64,000 bases of DNA, from NCBI GenBank assembly GCA_030683005.1, contig JAUXMY010000003.1:28275-92274 (forward strand). Direction: 5' to 3'. Under the pieces are notes generated by a model. It was not told where the DNA came from and did no database searches. It worked only from the letters and a program-made list of their open reading frames with translations. Positions 1 through 8,297 of the stretch are shown one piece after another (within the stretch, counting starts at the first letter, position 1; the number at the start of each line of letters is the position of its first letter). This DNA is from Caulobacter sp. (GTDB lineage: Bacteria > Pseudomonadota > Alphaproteobacteria > Caulobacterales > Caulobacteraceae). Both the position numbers and the translations under genes were made by a program.

Positions 1-874
1 GCGAGCGCTGCAGGTCGGCCGGCATGGTCTCGAACCAGTCATCGCAGTTGCGCAGTCCCCAGGCGTAGGCCGCCTGCAGGTTGGGCGCGGTCGTGAAGGT
101 CAGGAACTGGTGCGCGCCGGCCAGCGCCTTCGTCAGCGCGGGCGCGGCGCAGAGGAAGCCGACCTTCCAGCCGGTCAGGGCGAACATCTTGCCCGCCGAG
201 CCGATCTTCACGGTCCGCTCGCGCATGCCGGGGAAGCTCATCATCGAGCGGAAGCGGCGGCCGTCGAACACGATCTGCTCCCAGACCTCGTCGCAGACGG
301 CGATGGCGTCGTGGCGCACGCAGTACTCCGCCAGCAGGGCCAGCTCCTCGTCGCCGAAGATCACCGCGGCCGGGTTGGCCGGGTTGTTCAGCACGACAAG
401 ACGGGTCCTCGGCGAGAACACGCCGTCGAGCATCTCCCGCGTGATCCGGAAGTGCGGCGGATCAAGCCGCGCCAGCCTCGGCGCTCCGCCGGCCCGGCGA
501 ACCATCGGCAGATAAGAGTCGTATAATGGCTGGAAGAGCACGACCTCGTCGCCCGGCGAGATCAGGCTCAGGAAGGCCGCCGCCAGCGCCTCCGTCGCCC
601 CCGACGTGATGGTGATCTCCTCGGCCGTCAGGTCCAGGCCCTGCCATTTCGCGTAGTGCTCGGCCACGGCCTGGCGCAGGTCGGGGAGGCCTCGCATCGG
701 CGGGTACTGGTTGTAGCCCTCCACCGACTCCAGCGCCGCGCGGCGACGCAGCGCTTCGGGGCCCGGCTCCTCGGGAAATCCCTGCCCCAGGTTGATCGCC
801 CCGGTGTCGCGGGCCAGGCCGCTCATCACCTCGAAGATCGTCGTCGGCAGGTCGGCGTAGACGGGGTGAACCAA
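1..874 (-). CDS. PLP-dependent class I/II aminotransferase (3' end outside window)
   Basis: Fold-type I aminotransferase of the DapC/kynurenine/methionine aminotransferase group, cut off by the window start. The N-terminus reads MVHPVYADLPTTIFEVMSGL, followed by the INLGQGFPEEPGP segment typical of this group, a YNQYPPMRG stretch, TSGATEAL (phosphate-binding region), NNPANPA, CDEVWEQ and a GSAGKMFALTGWKVG block carrying the PLP lysine. The start is a TTG at 874 because a perfect AAGGAGG lies 8 nt upstream (883-889) and no earlier in-frame start fits. The substrate cannot be fixed from sequence. It is transcribed away from the acetyltransferase at 923, so the 48-nt gap must hold both promoters. 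Confidence 0.88.
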   Translation of the reverse strand, partial: MVHPVYADLPTTIFEVMSGLARDTGAINLGQGFPEEPGPEALRRRAALESVEGYNQYPPMRGLPDLRQAVAEHYAKWQGLDLTAEEITITSGATEALAAAFLSLISPGDEVVLFQPLYDSYLPMVRRAGGAPRLARLDPPHFRITREMLDGVFSPRTRLVVLNNPANPAAVIFGDEELALLAEYCVRHDAIAVCDEVWEQIVFDGRRFRSMMSFPGMRERTVKIGSAGKMFALTGWKVGFLCAAPALTKALAGAHQFLTFTTAPNLQAAYAWGLRNCDDWFETMPADLQRS

Positions 875-922
875 GGCTAGGGCCTCCTTGCGCGAAACGG
901 CCGCGCTTTGCACAGTCATGCC

Positions 923-1387
923 ATGCGCATCGTCGATTTCGAACCCCGTCACGCGGCCGCCTGGAAGGCGCTGAACGAAGCCTGGATCAGCCGGCATTTC
1001 GCCCTCGAACCGGCGGATGAGGCGGTGCTCGGTGATCCGGTGGGCAAGGTGCTGGCCCCCGGGGGCCATATCTTCATGGCGGAGGGGCCGGACGGAGAGT
1101 CGGTCGGCTGTGTTGGCCTGAAGGCGATGGACGACGGCGGCTTCGAGGTCGTGAAGATGACGGTCGCCGAGACCGCCCGGGGAACCGGCCTTGGCCGGAA
1201 GCTGATACAGGCCTGTATCGACCGGGCGAGGGCGCGCCGCGCGCCGCGCCTCTACCTTGAGACCAATGGAGCGCTGGGGCCGGCGCTGGGCCTCTACCGG
1301 GCCATGGGGTTCGTCGACCTCCCGCCTCGCGATAGCGACTACCGTCGCTGCGACATCTGGATGGAGCTGGTCTTCACCGACGACTAG
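923..1387 (+). CDS. GNAT-family N-acetyltransferase
   Basis: A 154-residue GNAT acetyltransferase, probably using acetyl-CoA on an unknown amine. The central VVKMTVAETARGTGLGRKLIQ segment is motif A with the R/Q-x-x-G-x-G/A pyrophosphate loop (RGTGLG), and the C-terminal GLYRAMGFVD is motif B with the usual YR..GF signature. The ATG at 923 is preferred over an in-frame TTG at 908 because homologous proteins start directly before the first beta strand (MRIVDFEP). No strong ribosome binding site is visible. It sits alone, divergent from the aminotransferase. Confidence 0.85.
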   Translation: MRIVDFEPRHAAAWKALNEAWISRHFALEPADEAVLGDPVGKVLAPGGHIFMAEGPDGESVGCVGLKAMDDGGFEVVKMTVAETARGTGLGRKLIQACIDRARARRAPRLYLETNGALGPALGLYRAMGFVDLPPRDSDYRRCDIWMELVFTDD

Positions 1388-1517
1388 AGGGGGTATTGCA
1401 CGGCCGTTTGCGGCGAGGGGCGGTACGGTCAAATTGTCGCCGGAACGCGAGGCGGGGGTTGCATTGCGACGGACTCTTCGGTTTTAAGCGGCGTCCTCCG
1501 ATTTGCTGAAAGACTCG

Positions 1518-1892
1518 ATGAAAGACCCGTTGCGCACGGGCTTTGCTGAACGCCAGAAGGCGGCGGCCGAAGCCAAGAAGGCCCTGCTGGCCAAGTTCAA
1601 ACCCAAACCCACCGTCACCGCGTCCACCTTCATTTCCCGCGAAGAACGGCTCGCCGCCGAGCGCGAAGCGGTGCGTCTGGCGCGCGAGCAAGCCAGGGAA
1701 GAGGCGCGGCTGGCGGCCGAGGCCAAGGCCGAAGCCGACCGGATCGCGGCCGCCAAGGCGGCCGAGGAAGCGCGGCTCGCCCTGCTCAACAACGAGGAAG
1801 CCCAACTGGCCCTCAAGCGCGAAGAGCGCAAGGCCCGCAAGGCCGAAGCCAAGGCCGAGGCCCGCGCCAAGCGTGAAGCCAAGCGCCGCTGA
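1518..1892 (+). CDS. DUF6481-type charged coiled-coil protein
   Basis: A 124-residue, very Ala/Lys/Glu/Arg-rich protein with no membrane segment or signal peptide. The N-terminus ([20 protein letters not shown] followed by AKFKPKP) resembles the DUF6481 family found in Caulobacterales and related alphaproteobacteria; the rest is a continuous predicted helix or coiled coil with KAEAK-like repeats. Function is unknown. The ATG at 1518 is preferred over a TTG at 1503. Family assignment is from memory of the N-terminal pattern. Confidence 0.7.
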   Translation: MKDPLRTGFAERQKAAAEAKKALLAKFKPKPTVTASTFISREERLAAEREAVRLAREQAREEARLAAEAKAEADRIAAAKAAEEARLALLNNEEAQLALKREERKARKAEAKAEARAKREAKRR

Positions 1893-1969
1893 CCCTCCGT
1901 TTCGGGCTCCCGCCGCAAACACTAAAGCGACGGTTGCAATCCACACCGTGCGGCTCCACGCTACCGCCC

Positions 1970-3712
1970 GTGAGTGAAGCGTTCGCCCTGGGAAACACCG
2001 GCGCCCGGCGCCCCTGGACCGAGGTCATCGCGCTGCGGCGGCGAGGCCTCTGGCCCGGACTTGTTCTGACGACCGTGGCGGCGCTGGGCGGCTGGGTCTG
2101 GCTCGGTCCCGGGTTCGCTGCGACATGGGCCGCCGTCGCCTTCGGACAGATGGCGTTCAACCGGGTGCTGTACTGGCGCTGGATCGAACGGCACGGGTCC
2201 GGACGCGCAATGGAGTGGACCTTCGCGGGGGCCACCTTCGTCTTCACGATCACCTACTGCGCCCTGCCCTTCGGCCTGACCACGCTGGCGGATCGGACGA
2301 CCGCCGAACTGGCGGGCGTCGCCATGCTGGCGGCCATCGCGCTGAGCGCCACGACGGAGTTCGTCATCTCCCGCAGGATCGGCCTGGCCTCCCTGGCCGG
2401 CATCTTCGCGACCTGCATGGCGATCACCGTGTGGCGGGCGGCGGACGAGCCGATCGCCAATCGTCTGTTTGCGATCCTTGCCGTGACCGGCTTTTTCGCC
2501 GGACTGATCCAGTATGCGATCAACCGGGTTCGGGCCGACGAGCAGCTGCGCCGCGCGCTGGCCCAGGCCGAGGCCGCCAATATCGCCAAGGGCGCCTTCC
2601 TGGCGACCATGAGCCATGAGATCCGCACGCCCCTGAACGGCGTCCTCGGCATGGCCTAGGCAATGGCGGCCGATGAGCTTACCGGCCGTCAGCGCGAGCG
2701 GCTGATGATCATCCACGAGGCCGGGGCGACCCTGACCACGGTGCTCAACGACGTTCTCGACTTCTCGAAGATCGAGGCAGGCAAGCTGGACCTGGTGTCG
2801 GTGGAGTTCGACCTGGCCGGATGCCTGCGCGCCGCCGCCGAGCCGTTCGGCGTGCTGGCGGCGGACAAGGGGCTGGCGTTCACCGTCGACCTGTCGCCCG
2901 AGACGGCCGGACGCTTTCGCGGCGATCCGGTCCGGGTGCGGCAGATCGTCGGCAACCTGCTGTCGAACGCGGTGAAATTCACCGAGACCGGCGGGGTCTC
3001 GCTGAGGGCCGTCTGGCGTGACGGAGCGGCACGCATCGTGGTGGAGGACACCGGTCCGGGTCTGCCGCCGGACCAGATCGACCGGCTGTTCAGCCGGTTC
3101 AGCCAGCTGGACGCCTCGACGACGCGCCGCCATGGCGGGACCGGGCTTGGCCTGTCGATCTCCCGCGACCTCAGCCGGCTGATGGGCGGCGACATCCTGG
3201 CGCTCAGCGAGCCCGGCCAGGGGGCGACGTTCACCGTGATCCTGCCGGTCGAGCGGCTGGGAGACGCCCTGCCCGCACCCGCCGCCGAAGCTGGCGATGA
3301 CGCCGTCGAGCACCGTGGCTTGCGGGTGCTGGCGGCCGAGGACAACCGCGTCAACCAGATCGTACTCGAGACCCTGCTGGCGCAGGTCGGCATCACCCCC
3401 GTCGTCACGGCCGACGGCGCCCAGGCGGTTCAGGCCTGGGCCGACGGGGACTGGGATCTCATCCTGATGGACGTTCACATGCCGGTGCTGGATGGGGTCG
3501 GCGCGGTGCGCGAGATCCGGGCGCGGGAGGCGGCGAGCGGGCGGCGGCGAACGCCGATCATCGCCCTGACCGCCAACGCCATGACCCACCAGATCGACGA
3601 GCTGCTGGCCTGCGGCATGGACCTGCACGTCGCCAAGCCGATCGACGCGGCGACCCTGTTCCGGGCCATCGAGATCGCGCTGGAGATGGCCGAGGCGGCC
3701 GAGCCGCGTTAG
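1970..3712 (+). pseudogene. Hybrid sensor histidine kinase interrupted by an in-frame amber codon
   Basis: One reading frame from about 1970 (GTG) to 3712 encodes several membrane helices, a HisKA domain ([15 protein letters not shown], His at about residue 216), a HATPase domain (NLLSNAVKF, DTGPGLPP, GGTGLGLSIS) and a receiver domain (LAAEDNRVNQ, LMDVHMP with the acceptor Asp, IIALTANAM). A single TAG at 2657-2659 stops translation 14 codons after the phospho-acceptor histidine; the frame is otherwise open, resuming as AMAADELTGRQRERL. The homologous kinase at 32965-34863 has GVLGMAQ, so the TAG very likely replaces a CAG glutamine codon. As written, only a 229-residue membrane fragment ending in the H-box is made; an ATG at 2663 could start a kinase/receiver fragment. 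Nonsense mutation or sequencing error cannot be told apart here. Confidence 0.85.
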
Positions 3713-3721
3713 GCGAGGTCC

Positions 3722-4117
3722 ATGACCTCGCCCGCCGACGCCATCCGCGCCCGCCGCAAGCTGACCAACCGGCTGATCGCCGCCCATGACGCGGCGCGGC
3801 TGCGGCCGTTCCTGCACGCCGACGCGACGATGATCACCGGCGACGGCAGCCTGATCGTCGGCGCGGCGGCCATCGTCCAGGCCTTCGCCGGCCAGTTCGC
3901 CGATCCGGCCTTCGTCCATTATGTGCGAACCTCCACGGAGGTGGAGATCGACCATGACGGCGCGCGGGCCGCCGAGTCCGGCCGCTGGACCGCGTTGTGG
4001 CGCGGGGCCGGCGGCGAGACCGCCATGGCCGGAACCTATCTCGCCGTCTGGCGGAAGGTCTCCGGCCAATGGGTGATCGAGAGCGAGCTCTACGTCACCC
4101 TGGAGCAATCACCCTAG
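3722..4117 (+). CDS. NTF2-like / DUF4440 family protein
   Basis: A 131-residue small alpha+beta barrel protein of the SnoaL/DUF4440 type. Typical features are the N-terminal helix followed by LRPFLHADATMITGDG, VGAAAIVQAF, and the C-terminal strands GRWTALWRG, AGTYLAVWRKVSGQWVIESE, whose W.K..G.W pattern is characteristic of the family. No catalytic assignment is possible. It starts 9 nt after the broken histidine kinase and is probably cotranscribed with it. Its stop overlaps the stop of the convergent helicase gene by 4 nt, leaving no room for a terminator between them. Confidence 0.8.
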   Translation: MTSPADAIRARRKLTNRLIAAHDAARLRPFLHADATMITGDGSLIVGAAAIVQAFAGQFADPAFVHYVRTSTEVEIDHDGARAAESGRWTALWRGAGGETAMAGTYLAVWRKVSGQWVIESELYVTLEQSP

Positions 4118-6453
4118 GGGCGCGGCTTGCCCTTGAAGGGCTTCTTGGGACCGCCGGGGCCGGCCGGCTTGAACGGCTTGGAGCCGCCGCGGCCGTCGGC
4201 CGCCTTGGGGCCCTTGAAGGCGCCGCCCTTGAACTCGCCGCCGGGCTTGAAGGCGCCGCCGGTCGCGCGCGGCTTGCGGAAGGGCTTTTCAGGCGCGGGC
4301 GTGGCGGGGTTGTAGGGCACCGACTCGCGGGCGCCGGAATCACGCGGCGCGCGGGCCGGGGCGCCGGCGGGACGGGGATCGTCACGGGGCGGACGCGGCT
4401 TCCACTCGGGCTTTTCAGCATAGGCGGGCTTGTCGGCGCGGGCGGCGGGAGCCGGACGCTCGGTGCGCGGGGCGGAGCGCTCGGGCTTGTCCTTCCAGGC
4501 CGGACGGGCGGCGCCCTCGGCGCGGGGGGCGGCGGGACGCTCGGCGCGGGCCGGCTTGTCCTTCCACTCCGGACGGGCCGGACGGTCAGCACTGTCGGCG
4601 CGGGGAGCCAGACGCGGCGCCTTGTCCTTCCACTCCGGCCGCGCGGGACGGTCGGCGCCGGCGTCAGCGCGCGGGGCCTTGTCCTTCCAGGCCGGGCGCT
4701 CGGTGCGCTGCGGACGGTCGCCGCGATCGGGACGCTCGGCGCGGTCGCCGTAGCCGGCGGCGCGCGGCTTGCGCGGCGCGAAGTCCTTGGAGGTCGGGGC
4801 GGTGCTGGGCTCGACCCGCACATCCTTGTCCGGATGGGCGAGAACCTGCTCCATGAACTTGCCCGACATCTCCTCGGAGATCTGGAACTTGGTCTCGTTG
4901 TCGAAGATGCGGATCTGGCCGATGTCCTTCTTGGTCACCACGCCGATCCGGCAGATCAGCGGTAGCAGCCACTTGGGGTCGGCGTTCTTGGCCCGGCCGA
5001 TCGACAGCTTGAACCAGGTGGCGTCGGCGAACTCGGTGTGGTCGCGCGGGCCGCGATCCTCGAAGGAGTTCTGCAGGCCGCCCCGGTCGCTGTCGCTGTC
5101 GCGGGCGATGCGCGGCTTGGCGCCGTGTTCCTTGAACGGGCCGCCGTCGTAGAGCTCTTCCGGCTCCGGCAGGCGGGCGCGGTACATGCGCAGCAGGGCC
5201 ACGGCGATGGCCTCGGCCGGGCTCTGGTCCATGAGGATGCGGGCGAGGCCGAGGTCTTCCTCGGTCGCCGGCTCGGTCAGGGTCGGGTCTTCCAGCATGC
5301 GGCGCTGGTCGCCGGCGCGGATCTCATCGGCGCTGGGCGGGCCGACCCATTCGGCCTCGATGCTGGCCGAGGCCAGCAGCGATTCGGCCTTGCGGCGGCG
5401 GGTGTAGGGGACCAGCAGCACCGAGGTGCCCTTCTTGCCCGCGCGGCCGGTGCGGCCCGAGCGGTGCAGCAGGGTGGCCTTGTTGACCGGCAGGTCGGCG
5501 TGGATGACCAGGCCCAGGTCCGGCAGGTCGAGGCCGCGGGCGGCGACGTCGGTGGCGACACAGACGCGGGCGCGGCGATCCCGCAGCGCCTGCAGCGCGT
5601 CGTTGCGCTCCCGCTGGCCCATCTCGCCCGACAGGCCGACGACCTCGAAGCCGCGCTCGCGCAGGCTGGCGTACAGGTGGCGCACCGCGTCGCGGGTCGA
5701 GCAGAACACCAGCGCCCCGCCGGCGTGATAGTGGCGCAGCACGTTGACGACGGCGTGCTCGATCTCGTTCGGGGCCACGCGGATGGCCTTGTACTCGATG
5801 TCGCCGTGCGGCTCGTTGCGGGTGGTGGTGTCGATGCGCACCGCGTCGCGCTGGTAGGTCTGGGCCAGGCGGGCGATGTCCTTGGCGATGGTCGCCGAGA
5901 ACAGCAGGGTGCGGCGCTCGGCCGGGGTGGTCTCGAGGATGAACTCCAGGTCCTCGCGGAAGCCCAGGTCCAGCATCTCGTCGGCCTCGTCGAGCACCGC
6001 GACCTTCAGGGCCGAGACGTCGAGATAGCCGCGCTCCAGGTGGTCGCGCAGGCGGCCGGGGGTGCCGACCACGATGTGGCAGCCGTTCGCCAGCAGGCGC
6101 TGCTCGCGCCGGGCGTCCATGCCGCCGACGCAGGTGACGATGCGGCCGCCGGCTTCCTTGTAGAGCCATTCCAGCTCGCGGCTGACCTGCAGGGCCAGCT
6201 CGCGGGTCGGGGCGATGATCAGCGCCATCGGGGCGCCGCTGACGCCGCCCAGGTACTGTTCCTCGCCCAGCAGGGTCGTGGCCATGGCCACGCCGAAGGC
6301 GACGGTCTTGCCCGAGCCGGTCTGGGCCGAGACCAGCAGGTCGCGGTCGACGGCATGCTCCTCGAGCACGGCGAGCTGAACGGGGGTCGGGTCGGCATAG
6401 CCTTGCGCGGCAAGGGCCCGCTCGATGGCGGGATTGAGAGGCGGAAACGCCAT
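4114..6453 (-). CDS. DEAD-box RNA helicase with long basic repetitive tail
   Basis: A 779-residue ATP-dependent RNA helicase. The core starts MAFPPLNPAI and contains the Q motif (PTPVQ), Walker A AQTGSGKT (residues 43-50), PTREL, DEAD, SAT and HRSGRTGRAG. A DbpA-like C-terminal fold follows. About 220 residues at the C-terminus are low complexity: five spaced blocks of R/K-P-E/A-W-K-D-K or similar, then Gly/Lys-rich sequence, as in RNA-binding disordered tails of CsdA/RhlE-like enzymes. The ATG at 6453 has AGGAAC upstream and matches the family start; the open frame extends far upstream but that part is not protein-like. It probably acts in ribosome assembly or mRNA turnover. Confidence 0.92.
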   Translation of the reverse strand: MAFPPLNPAIERALAAQGYADPTPVQLAVLEEHAVDRDLLVSAQTGSGKTVAFGVAMATTLLGEEQYLGGVSGAPMALIIAPTRELALQVSRELEWLYKEAGGRIVTCVGGMDARREQRLLANGCHIVVGTPGRLRDHLERGYLDVSALKVAVLDEADEMLDLGFREDLEFILETTPAERRTLLFSATIAKDIARLAQTYQRDAVRIDTTTRNEPHGDIEYKAIRVAPNEIEHAVVNVLRHYHAGGALVFCSTRDAVRHLYASLRERGFEVVGLSGEMGQRERNDALQALRDRRARVCVATDVAARGLDLPDLGLVIHADLPVNKATLLHRSGRTGRAGKKGTSVLLVPYTRRRKAESLLASASIEAEWVGPPSADEIRAGDQRRMLEDPTLTEPATEEDLGLARILMDQSPAEAIAVALLRMYRARLPEPEELYDGGPFKEHGAKPRIARDSDSDRGGLQNSFEDRGPRDHTEFADATWFKLSIGRAKNADPKWLLPLICRIGVVTKKDIGQIRIFDNETKFQISEEMSGKFMEQVLAHPDKDVRVEPSTAPTSKDFAPRKPRAAGYGDRAERPDRGDRPQRTERPAWKDKAPRADAGADRPARPEWKDKAPRLAPRADSADRPARPEWKDKPARAERPAAPRAEGAARPAWKDKPERSAPRTERPAPAARADKPAYAEKPEWKPRPPRDDPRPAGAPARAPRDSGARESVPYNPATPAPEKPFRKPRATGGAFKPGGEFKGGAFKGPKAADGRGGSKPFKPAGPGGPKKPFKGKPRP

Positions 6454-6591
6454 TTTTGGATAGTTCCTGACAGGGGCGAAAACGCGTTCGGCGCCCGGTC
6501 TGCTCGCGTTGGCGAGGGCGTGTATCAGCGCTTCTGAGGTAGTGGAGGCGCGCCTATACAGGCAAACCTGTGGAAAAGCCAGCGTTGCGGC

Positions 6592-6670
6592 GGAAAGTAG
6601 GGACACACACCACTTTCCACGGATGCTGTGGACGCTGCGGTCCGGAAAGTGGTGTGTGTCCCTACTTTCC
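6592..6670. repeat. Perfect 27-bp inverted repeat with 25-nt spacer
   Basis: The left arm (6592-6618) begins GGAAAGTAGGGACACACACC and the right arm (6644-6670) is its exact reverse complement, ending GTGTGTGTCCCTACTTTCC. The spacer is 6619-6643. Long exact arms with a GGGACACACACC core resemble palindromic units mobilised by REP-associated (Y1) transposases. No T-run follows, so a simple terminator is unlikely. Confidence 0.85.
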
Positions 6671-7056
6671 TGACGTCCCCAGTGTCTCGCGCGCGCTTTC
6701 ATCGACGCTGAAGCGGCCGCTTCACGGTCGGCGATGAGGGGATGAACGGGCGGCCAGGACGGCGCGAGCGCCCGCGCGGCGCCGCCCCCGCCCGGGCGGC
6801 GCGTCGGCCCGGGCCTTGCGGCGCGGGGATTTGAAGAGCGGTCAGGCCGGTCCATCCCCCATTGTGCGCCCGTTCCGGGCCGGGGGGATGGAAAGCGCCG
6901 GCCGGGCGGGCGCGGAAGGGGCCGATTGGGGCGGAATGTCTCGCTTTGTCTCCGGAGTATAGGTCTCGGGAGTCTCGCATTTTCGGGACGGACGGAGCGG
7001 CTTCGCCGCCTTCGCCCATCCTCTCCGGAGCGAGGCCGGAGGGGCCGGCGCCGGAC

Positions 7057-7133
7057 GGGGACATGTACCGTCTTCGGTACGTGTCCCCTGCAGCTTCAAG
7101 CGGCCGGGGACACGCACTGAAGTGCATGTCCCC
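7057..7133. repeat. REP-like hairpin doublet (copy 1)
   Basis: Two hairpins in tandem: 7057-7088 (arms GGGGACATGTACCG and CGGTACGTGTCCCC, loop TCTT) and 7106-7133 (arms GGGGACACGCACT and AGTGCATGTCCCC, 2-nt loop). Each has one G-U-type mismatch. The same doublet recurs at 63805-63879 with the same loops, and single units occur at 40287, 63598 and, with other loop sequence, 9602. Confidence 0.85.
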
Positions 7134-7482
7134 GAGCGGGGAGGACTGCCGCGCCCCTTCCTTCAGGAAGGGAGCAACCCTTCGATCTCATGCAGGCCAG
7201 CGTGCCGGACGATCCGGGTTGGTCAAGGGTGGCCCTCCGGGCCATCGCCTCCGGCGACGCGAAGCGCCCTTGAGTTGAGGCGCGACGGCGCGCCCTCGCG
7301 CGCCGTATGCGGCGGCCACTGGCCGACGCCGCGCCGAAACCGGATCGCCCGGCGATCGTCTCGGCAAGAGATGAAGGGGATGGTGTGGGGCGATACCCGA
7401 AACACTACCTTTGGTGGCGTCGTTCACCTATGATCGCCGAATAGCTGCGCGAACAGATGCCGCACCCTCCCGACTTGATAAA

Positions 7483-7498
7483 TAACCTTCAAGGTGTA
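7483..7498. promoter_or_regulatory. Candidate MqsA operator upstream of mqsR
   Basis: TAACCTTCAAGGTGTA lies directly in front of mqsR. It matches the published MqsA site AACCT-N3-AGGTT at nine of ten positions (AACCT TCA AGGTG). A TTGATA at 7475-7480 lies just upstream. Autoregulation by the antitoxin is inferred. Confidence 0.6.
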
Positions 7499-7505
7499 TC
7501 TTGGC

Positions 7506-7829
7506 ATGGCGATCAAGCGGAAGCCGCACCACCCCCTGTCAGCGGTCCAGGCGAAGTTCGCACAGGTGGAAACGCTGGAGATCACCCGCATCGCCGTCGA
7601 GAACGCCCGGGCTCTGGGCTATGCGCTGGAGGATATCGTCGAGGCGGTGCAGGCGCTGGAACCCGGCGACTTCATCAAGTCGGAGACGGCGCACAGCCCG
7701 CCCAACCCGAAGGTCTGGCACGACACCTACACACTGCCGTGGGACGGGCGGCGTCTGTATCTGAAGTTCGCGGGCGAAACGCTGATCGACGTCACGCTCA
7801 CCTCGTTCAAGGAACTCCGCAGTGACTGA
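7506..7829 (+). CDS. mqsR: MqsR-family toxin (mRNA interferase)
   Basis: A 107-residue protein resembling MqsR (BrnT/RelE-like fold), a ribosome-independent mRNA endonuclease in characterised members. Supporting features are the KRKPHHPLSAVQAKF start, the ITRIAVENARALGY helix, and the C-terminal DTYTLPWDGRRLYLKF-x-LIDVTLTSFKEL pattern. The ATG at 7506 gives a family-like length; an in-frame GTG at 7494 would add four residues and overlap the operator. It overlaps the antitoxin gene by 8 nt, in toxin-first order as in Escherichia coli mqsRA. Confidence 0.8.
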   Translation: MAIKRKPHHPLSAVQAKFAQVETLEITRIAVENARALGYALEDIVEAVQALEPGDFIKSETAHSPPNPKVWHDTYTLPWDGRRLYLKFAGETLIDVTLTSFKELRSD

Positions 7830-8223
7830 AACCCGCATCCACCCCGAAACCGGCAAGACCCTGCGGCGCGGCGCGCGCCCGCAGACGATCCGGTTCGGGT
7901 CGATGACGCGCGGGGTCGAGGTCCCGGGCTGGTATCCTGACGACGCAAGCGACTCCGTCCATTCCGGCGCCGACCTGGCGGCGTCCGACGCCGCCTTCCG
8001 TGAGCTGAAGGCCGCCTACGCCGCCCACGTCCGCAAGGTCCGCAAGCGCCTGGGCCTGACCCAGGAAGAAGCCGGCCGCCTGATCGGCGGCGGCCGCCGC
8101 GCCTTCCAGAAATACGAGAGCGGCCTCATGGCGCCGAGCGACGCGGCGGTGGGGCTGATCGAGGTGCTCAACCGGCACCCCGAGGAGGTGGAGGTGCTGC
8201 GGGCGATAAGGGCGGTGGTTTAG
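7822..8223 (+). CDS. mqsA: MqsA-family antitoxin lacking the zinc-binding cysteines
   Basis: A 133-residue antitoxin and DNA-binding regulator. The C-terminal half is a Xre-type HTH (LGLTQEEAGRLIGGGRRAF then QKYESGLMAPS), the usual MqsA DNA-binding domain. The N-terminal half (RIHPETGKTLRRGARPQTIR, VEVPGWYPDD) occupies the place of the E. coli MqsA toxin-binding zinc domain but the entire protein contains no cysteine, so toxin neutralisation must be zinc independent. Start is GTG at 7822, inside the end of mqsR, which implies coupled translation. Confidence 0.8.
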   Translation: MTETRIHPETGKTLRRGARPQTIRFGSMTRGVEVPGWYPDDASDSVHSGADLAASDAAFRELKAAYAAHVRKVRKRLGLTQEEAGRLIGGGRRAFQKYESGLMAPSDAAVGLIEVLNRHPEEVEVLRAIRAVV

Positions 8224-8297
8224 TGAGTTGCAGACCTTCTAGGGCGACGCCGCGAACTCGGTGCCCCCTAAGCAGTGGACCGCCCCATTTCCATCGT

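Larger units (their letters stand above)
6454..7505. other. 1.05-kb gene-free, repeat-rich interval
   Basis: No convincing gene is present; open frames here have poor composition and overlap one another on both strands. The interval holds the helicase promoter side (6454-6590), a 27-bp inverted repeat at 6592-6670, a REP-like hairpin doublet at 7057-7133, a further imperfect inverted repeat at about 7219-7276 (TCAAGGG opposite CCCTTGA) and the mqsRA operator at 7483-7498. Confidence 0.6.

Noticed and set aside
7057..7133. CRISPR array
   Set aside because: Units are hairpins with different arms and no regular repeat-spacer periodicity.
6862..7433. Overlapping open frames on both strands in the repeat interval
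   Set aside because: Arg/Gly/Pro-rich translations, no ribosome binding sites, and they run straight through hairpin repeats.
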